Source: Protonemura montana
Taxonomy: Eukaryota > Arthropoda > Insecta > Plecoptera > Nemouridae
Assembly: GCA_947568835.1 (NCBI GenBank)
Contig: OX387609.1
Location: forward strand, 11,299,660 to 11,363,659
Direction: 5' to 3'
Length of the DNA: 64,000 bases
The position numbers and the translations under genes are program-made. Position 1 is the first letter of the stretch. The number at the start of each line of letters is the position of its first letter. The notes under the pieces were generated by a model. It was not told the DNA's origin. It saw nothing but the letters and a program-made list of their open reading frames with translations, and ran no database searches. Of this stretch, positions 60,575-64,000 are shown piece by piece.

Positions 60575-61005
60575 AACGGTTTGGCGTGTTGGAAACACCG
60601 ATTCTTATGAGATCATCGAAGTTAAGCAACACTGCGCTGGGTCATGTATCGGATGGGTGACCATCATACACATGACCAGTTCTGTTCGGGAGAGAGGTTG
60701 GAGGGATAAAAGTTAGTACAGCAACTTTATTCGCCTTGCTTATCAACCTCTCGACACCATGCATTTGTGGAGCAATCCTGCTATTCGATTAGTACCGTCC
60801 TTCGGAAGGGACATTAAGCCGGTGGTCCCCTTGGTGCTCTTCGACAGGAGTAGGCTGCGTAACGGCACCAAGTTTTCCTTCTAGGCTGCGTTAAGTTCAT
60901 CATCATACTCATCATCATTCACTCATTCACCGACATCATAAGGCCAGTGCCGCAGGGACGGATGTCAAAACAGTGCATCGTTAAACACCACAAATCAATC
61001 AAACC
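60575..61005 (+). repeat. 5S rRNA-derived SINE, full-length copy upstream of gene F
   Basis: The best full copy, about 430 bp: CCGAACGGTTTGGCGTGTTGG, 5S core (GATCATCGAAGTTAAGC, then CGGATGGGTGACCATC), body with GAGGGATAAAAGTTAGTACA, a CATCATCATACTCATCATC stretch, and tail CGTTAAACACCACAAATCAA. It ends about 205 bp before the gene F TATA box. Confidence 0.85.
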
Positions 61006-61211
61006 TTATCCAAATCATCTCCAAAGCTGCCGTGGTCAGAGCGCAAGACGCGACTCCGGCTATTGACAACGCAATGCCACGAGGGCGTAGCCGTGGTATC
61101 GTGGTACCAGAGCGCGGCGACCTCGACCCAACGACCGACCGACTGGAGGAACTGCGCCCTGGACAGGACGTCCGTCAAGACGCCGGTGACGCCGAGAGGA
61201 CGTCGCGACGG

Positions 61212-61224
61212 TATAAGAAGGCAG
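61212..61224 (+). promoter_or_regulatory. TATA-box core promoter of gene F
   Basis: TATAAGAAGGCAG, 57 bp before the start codon; 12 of 13 bases equal the gene D promoter core. Confidence 0.6.
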
Positions 61225-61268
61225 GCTCGGGACAAAAGACACCAATCGACGGACGCAAAGGCGACAAC

Positions 61269-64000
61269 ATGGAGCTCAAGGTACTGTGATTTAGAGACTT
61301 AGTTTTCTGTTATTGAAGGATCTGATCTAAGATACGCGCGATTCGGCGCGCAGATCGATTAACTATCTTGCTTGTAAGGAGCCATGGCATGCTTCAAGCA
61401 AGGAAGCTTACTCAAGTCTAGTGGAATAAAAGCATAGTAAGGCACTTATGAGTGGGAGCTTACTCAGGTCTATTGGAGTGGGAGCTTACTCAGGTCTATT
61501 GGAGTGGGATCTTGCTCAGGTCTCTTGGAGTGGGAGCTTACTCAGGTCTATTGCTGTAGGAGCTTACTCAGGTCTATTGGAGTGGGAGCTTACTCAGATC
61601 TATTGGAGTGGGAGCTTACTCAGGTCTATTGGAGTGGGTGCTTACTCAGGTATATTGGAGTGGGAGCTTACTCAGGTCTATTGGAGTGGGTGCTTACTCA
61701 GGTCTATTGGAGTGGGAGCTTACTCAGGTCTATTGGAGTGGGAGCTTACTCAGGTCTATTGGAGTGGGAGCTTACTCAGGTCTATTGGAGTGGGAGCTTA
61801 CCCAGGTCTATTGGAGTGGGAGCTTACTCAGGTCTATTGGAGTGGGAGCTTACTCAGGTCTATTGGAGTGGGAGCTTACTCAGGTCTATTGGAGTGGGAG
61901 CTTACTCAGATCTATTGGAGTGGGAGCTTACTCAGGTCTATTGGAGTGGCAGCTTACTCAGGTCTATTGGAGTGGGAGCTTACTCAGGTCTATTGGAGTG
62001 AGAGCTAACTCAGGTCTATTAGAGTGGGAGCTTACTCAGGTCTATTGGAGTGGGAGCTTACTCAGGTCTATTGAAGTGGGAGCTTAATTAGGTATATTGG
62101 AGTGGGAGCTTACTCAGGTCTATTGGAGTGGGAGCTTACTCAGGTCTTTTGGAGTGGGAGCTTACTCAAGTCTATTGGAGAGGGAGCTTACTCAGGTCTA
62201 TTGGAGTGGGAGCTTACTCAGGTCTATTGGAGTGGGAGCTTTTTATAAACAGTCATCTCTGGACTTCGATTTAGCTATATCATAAACTAGGGCTTCTCAA
62301 AGCCTTGTAGATCAGCATTGTTAACGTTGTTTTTTTATTAATTTATTTTTCTTTGGATGAAGGTACCATTCCAGACTTATTTTCGTATTTTCTGTTCATT
62401 AAATTTTCGATCAAATTCTTACTGTAAAAAAGTTGCTATTTTTTCATAAATCGCCTTAAATTTTAAATAGTTCCACAATTATCTGACCGATATTTCTAAA
62501 AAACACGGCAAGTGAAAGTTAGGAACACACAAATTTGCTCTGAAAATTTGGTTCAAATTAGAGCAGGCGTTTGGCCGCTAGAGCGCTAATGGACAAACAT
62601 AAAACACGCCTACAGAAGAGTTTTTGTTTTCTGTTTTGGGCTATATGAAATTGAAGATTTTGCTTCGCTCGCTACGCTCATCAAAAACAATCCATCACCA
62701 GAGCAGTGACCAACAACTTGACGCTGTTCCAGAAATTACTTCTCTTCGTTATCGTTCTCCGACTCGCCCTACTCATCAAAGGCCAACTAGATCTTCCCCC
62801 AGCCTCGCCAGCACCCACCAGCCCAGCCGACCTCCCACAGCACCCATCTGAAGAGCCCCCTCAACAACCACCACCTCCCAATCGCGGTCACGACTTCGGT
62901 CCACCCCGTCTCCCCTTCCCCTACAGCTTCCCCGCCCCATTTTCCAACTCCTTCAACGGCCACCCCCACGGTTTCCTTCAAGGGCAGCCTGGCGAGTCCA
63001 ACCAGACGGTACACCACGGGCTTGCTACCCCGGAACTCGGTTTCGGTCCACCCCCAAACTTCGGGCCGAGAGAGCAGTTCGTGCCTTATCGAAACCCGAA
63101 CTACATCTTCCCGTCGCGGGGTAATGCAGGTGAGGAAACAATTGTCTATTCGTGTGTAACGACGCACTAATATGACAACGGGGCCTGAAGCACTGGTCTA
63201 GAGGCGGCTGTGAATGAGTGGGTGATGATCCTTTCTTAACGAAGAAGGGACAAGAAAAATCCCGTTGCATACTAACGGAAGCCTACTACTGTCGAAGACC
63301 AAGGGGATCACCGGCTTAACGTCCCTTCCGAAGGACAGTACAACAAGAACAACAGGATTCCTCCACAAATCCATGCTGCCGAGAGATTGATAAGCAAGGC
63401 AAATGCAGTTCATCCCTCGAATTTCCTTCTGAGCAGAACTGGTTATGAGTACGACGGTCAATGTAGGTGCTATCACGAGGACCGGTATTTCAAAAACGCC
63501 AAACCGTTCGGTGGTCACTCATCCAATACCTGACCCAGCGCTGTGTTGCTTAACCTCATTGATCTCATGAGGACCGGTGTTTCCAAAACGCCAAACCGTT
63601 CGGTGGTCACCCATCCAATACCTGACCCAGCGCTGTGTTGCTTAACCTCATTGATCTCGTGTTTTCAACACGCCACACCGTTCTGTTTCAGGCCAGGAAT
63701 CCGCGCCACCTAACCAGGACCCGAAAACAGCCGACGGTACGCCTCCAGTGACCGGCACCGAGTACCACCAAGGATTCAGCCACACCCAGAAGACACCTAA
63801 CCCAGGACAAGACCAAGGTGCAGCTGGTTTTCAAGGCGGTTTCCACCCACAATTCAACTACGAGCCATTCAGGCCCAACTTTGGGCCATTCGACTACGGT
63901 TTCACCCACGACTTTGCACCACCACAGCAGGTTTCGCAGAACATCCAGGTTGACGGACAATTCGGGAACGATGTGCCGCCTGGAAGGGGGGATGGTTTGC
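61269..64000 (+). CDS. Secreted proline-rich protein F (3' end beyond window)
   Basis: Exon 1 (61269-61280) encodes only MELK. Exon 2 (62733-63129) continues in phase 0 with KLLLFVIVLRLALLIKG, so the two together make a classic signal peptide with cleavage probably before QLDLPP. I chose this acceptor because the frame and the signal peptide then agree; an acceptor at 62696 would need a weaker exon 1 donor. Exon 3 starts at 63692 (phase 1) and is open to the window edge. The mature protein is rich in Pro, Gln, Phe, Asn and Gly (for example PFRPNFGPFDYGF) with no cysteine in the visible part. I do not recognise the family; a secreted structural, cuticular or salivary protein would fit. Partial: at least 238 codons are visible. 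Confidence 0.65.
61450..62240. repeat. 26-bp minisatellite, gene F intron 1
   Basis: About 30 copies of GGAGCTTACTCAGGTCTATTGGAGTG-type units (26 bp, core CTTACTCAGGTCTATTGGAG). Since 26 is not a multiple of three, all three frames stay open for 150-190 codons, which is an artefact. Each unit contains CTTACTCAG|GT, an acceptor-like AG next to a GT. Confidence 0.95.
63185..63690 (-). repeat. 5S-SINE with duplicated head, gene F intron 2
   Basis: Minus-strand copy whose 5S-like head is present about three times (GTGTTGCTTAACCTCATTGATCT around 63545 and 63640, and a partial one at 63465). It ends almost at the exon 3 acceptor, so part of the polypyrimidine tract of exon 3 is SINE-derived or directly abuts it. 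Confidence 0.75.

Noticed and set aside
60575-60680. Genuine 5S rRNA gene
   Set aside because: Only the middle of 5S rRNA matches and it is fused to a SINE body and tail that recurs at many places.
61448-62285. Open frames of 150-190 codons over the 26-bp array
   Set aside because: All three frames are open because the 26-bp unit lacks stops; the array is inside an intron of gene F.

Overview
The window is nuclear DNA of an insect with a repeat-rich genome. The insect call rests on a tandem cluster of insect-type odorant receptor (7tm_6) genes, a family known only from insects. Many small exons with GT/AG borders, long introns, a 5S rRNA-derived SINE, tRNA-derived SINEs, LINEs and a Penelope-like element all fit. 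I cannot name the species from sequence alone.

Positions 1-50 kb hold the odorant receptor cluster, all on the minus strand. I could assemble three complete ten-exon genes, here called A (4704-11947, 488 aa), B (22850-35167, 469 aa) and C (42285-48233, 493 aa). Every splice site and reading phase is consistent across the three paralogues. An extra block of exons 8-10 (16306-17332) is an orphan copy created by a near-identical 6,544-bp-offset tandem duplication, and a single orphan exon 8 lies at 59716-59820. Each gene sits in a repeated unit made of a 3' flank of about 2.3 kb full of tRNA-like SINE pieces, the gene, a 118-bp satellite array about 310-330 bp upstream of the start codon, and a further conserved upstream block. 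The same 118-bp satellite also occurs in introns 4 and 7 of every gene, about 64 monomers in total. The array at 17648-19298 has the left flank of the intron-7 array and the right flank of the upstream array. It therefore looks like the crossover junction that made the 6.5-kb duplication.

Gene B has acquired a Penelope-like fragment and a LINE fragment in its first intron. The spacer between B and C (36.8-40.0 kb) is filled by LINE sequence.

Positions 50-64 kb are a different neighbourhood on the plus strand. Genes D (51079-54683, 203 aa) and E (55687-57603, 210 aa) are four-exon paralogues for small secreted six-cysteine proteins, tentatively MD-2-like/DUF1091-like, each with a strongly basic C-terminal tail. 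Gene F (61269 to beyond 64000) encodes a secreted proline-rich protein. All three have a TATA box 57-80 bp before the start codon, and D and F share a 13-bp promoter core. This neighbourhood carries four unrelated minisatellites (23, 41, 43 and 26 bp units), several 5S-SINE copies, an inverted pair of Penelope-type terminal repeats, and a tRNA-like element enclosed by a perfect 11-bp inverted repeat.

The most unusual feature is how the 118-bp satellite and the receptor genes are interwoven: fixed array positions, recombination junctions inside arrays, higher-order repeats, and duplicated 3' exons that could act as alternative receptor ends.
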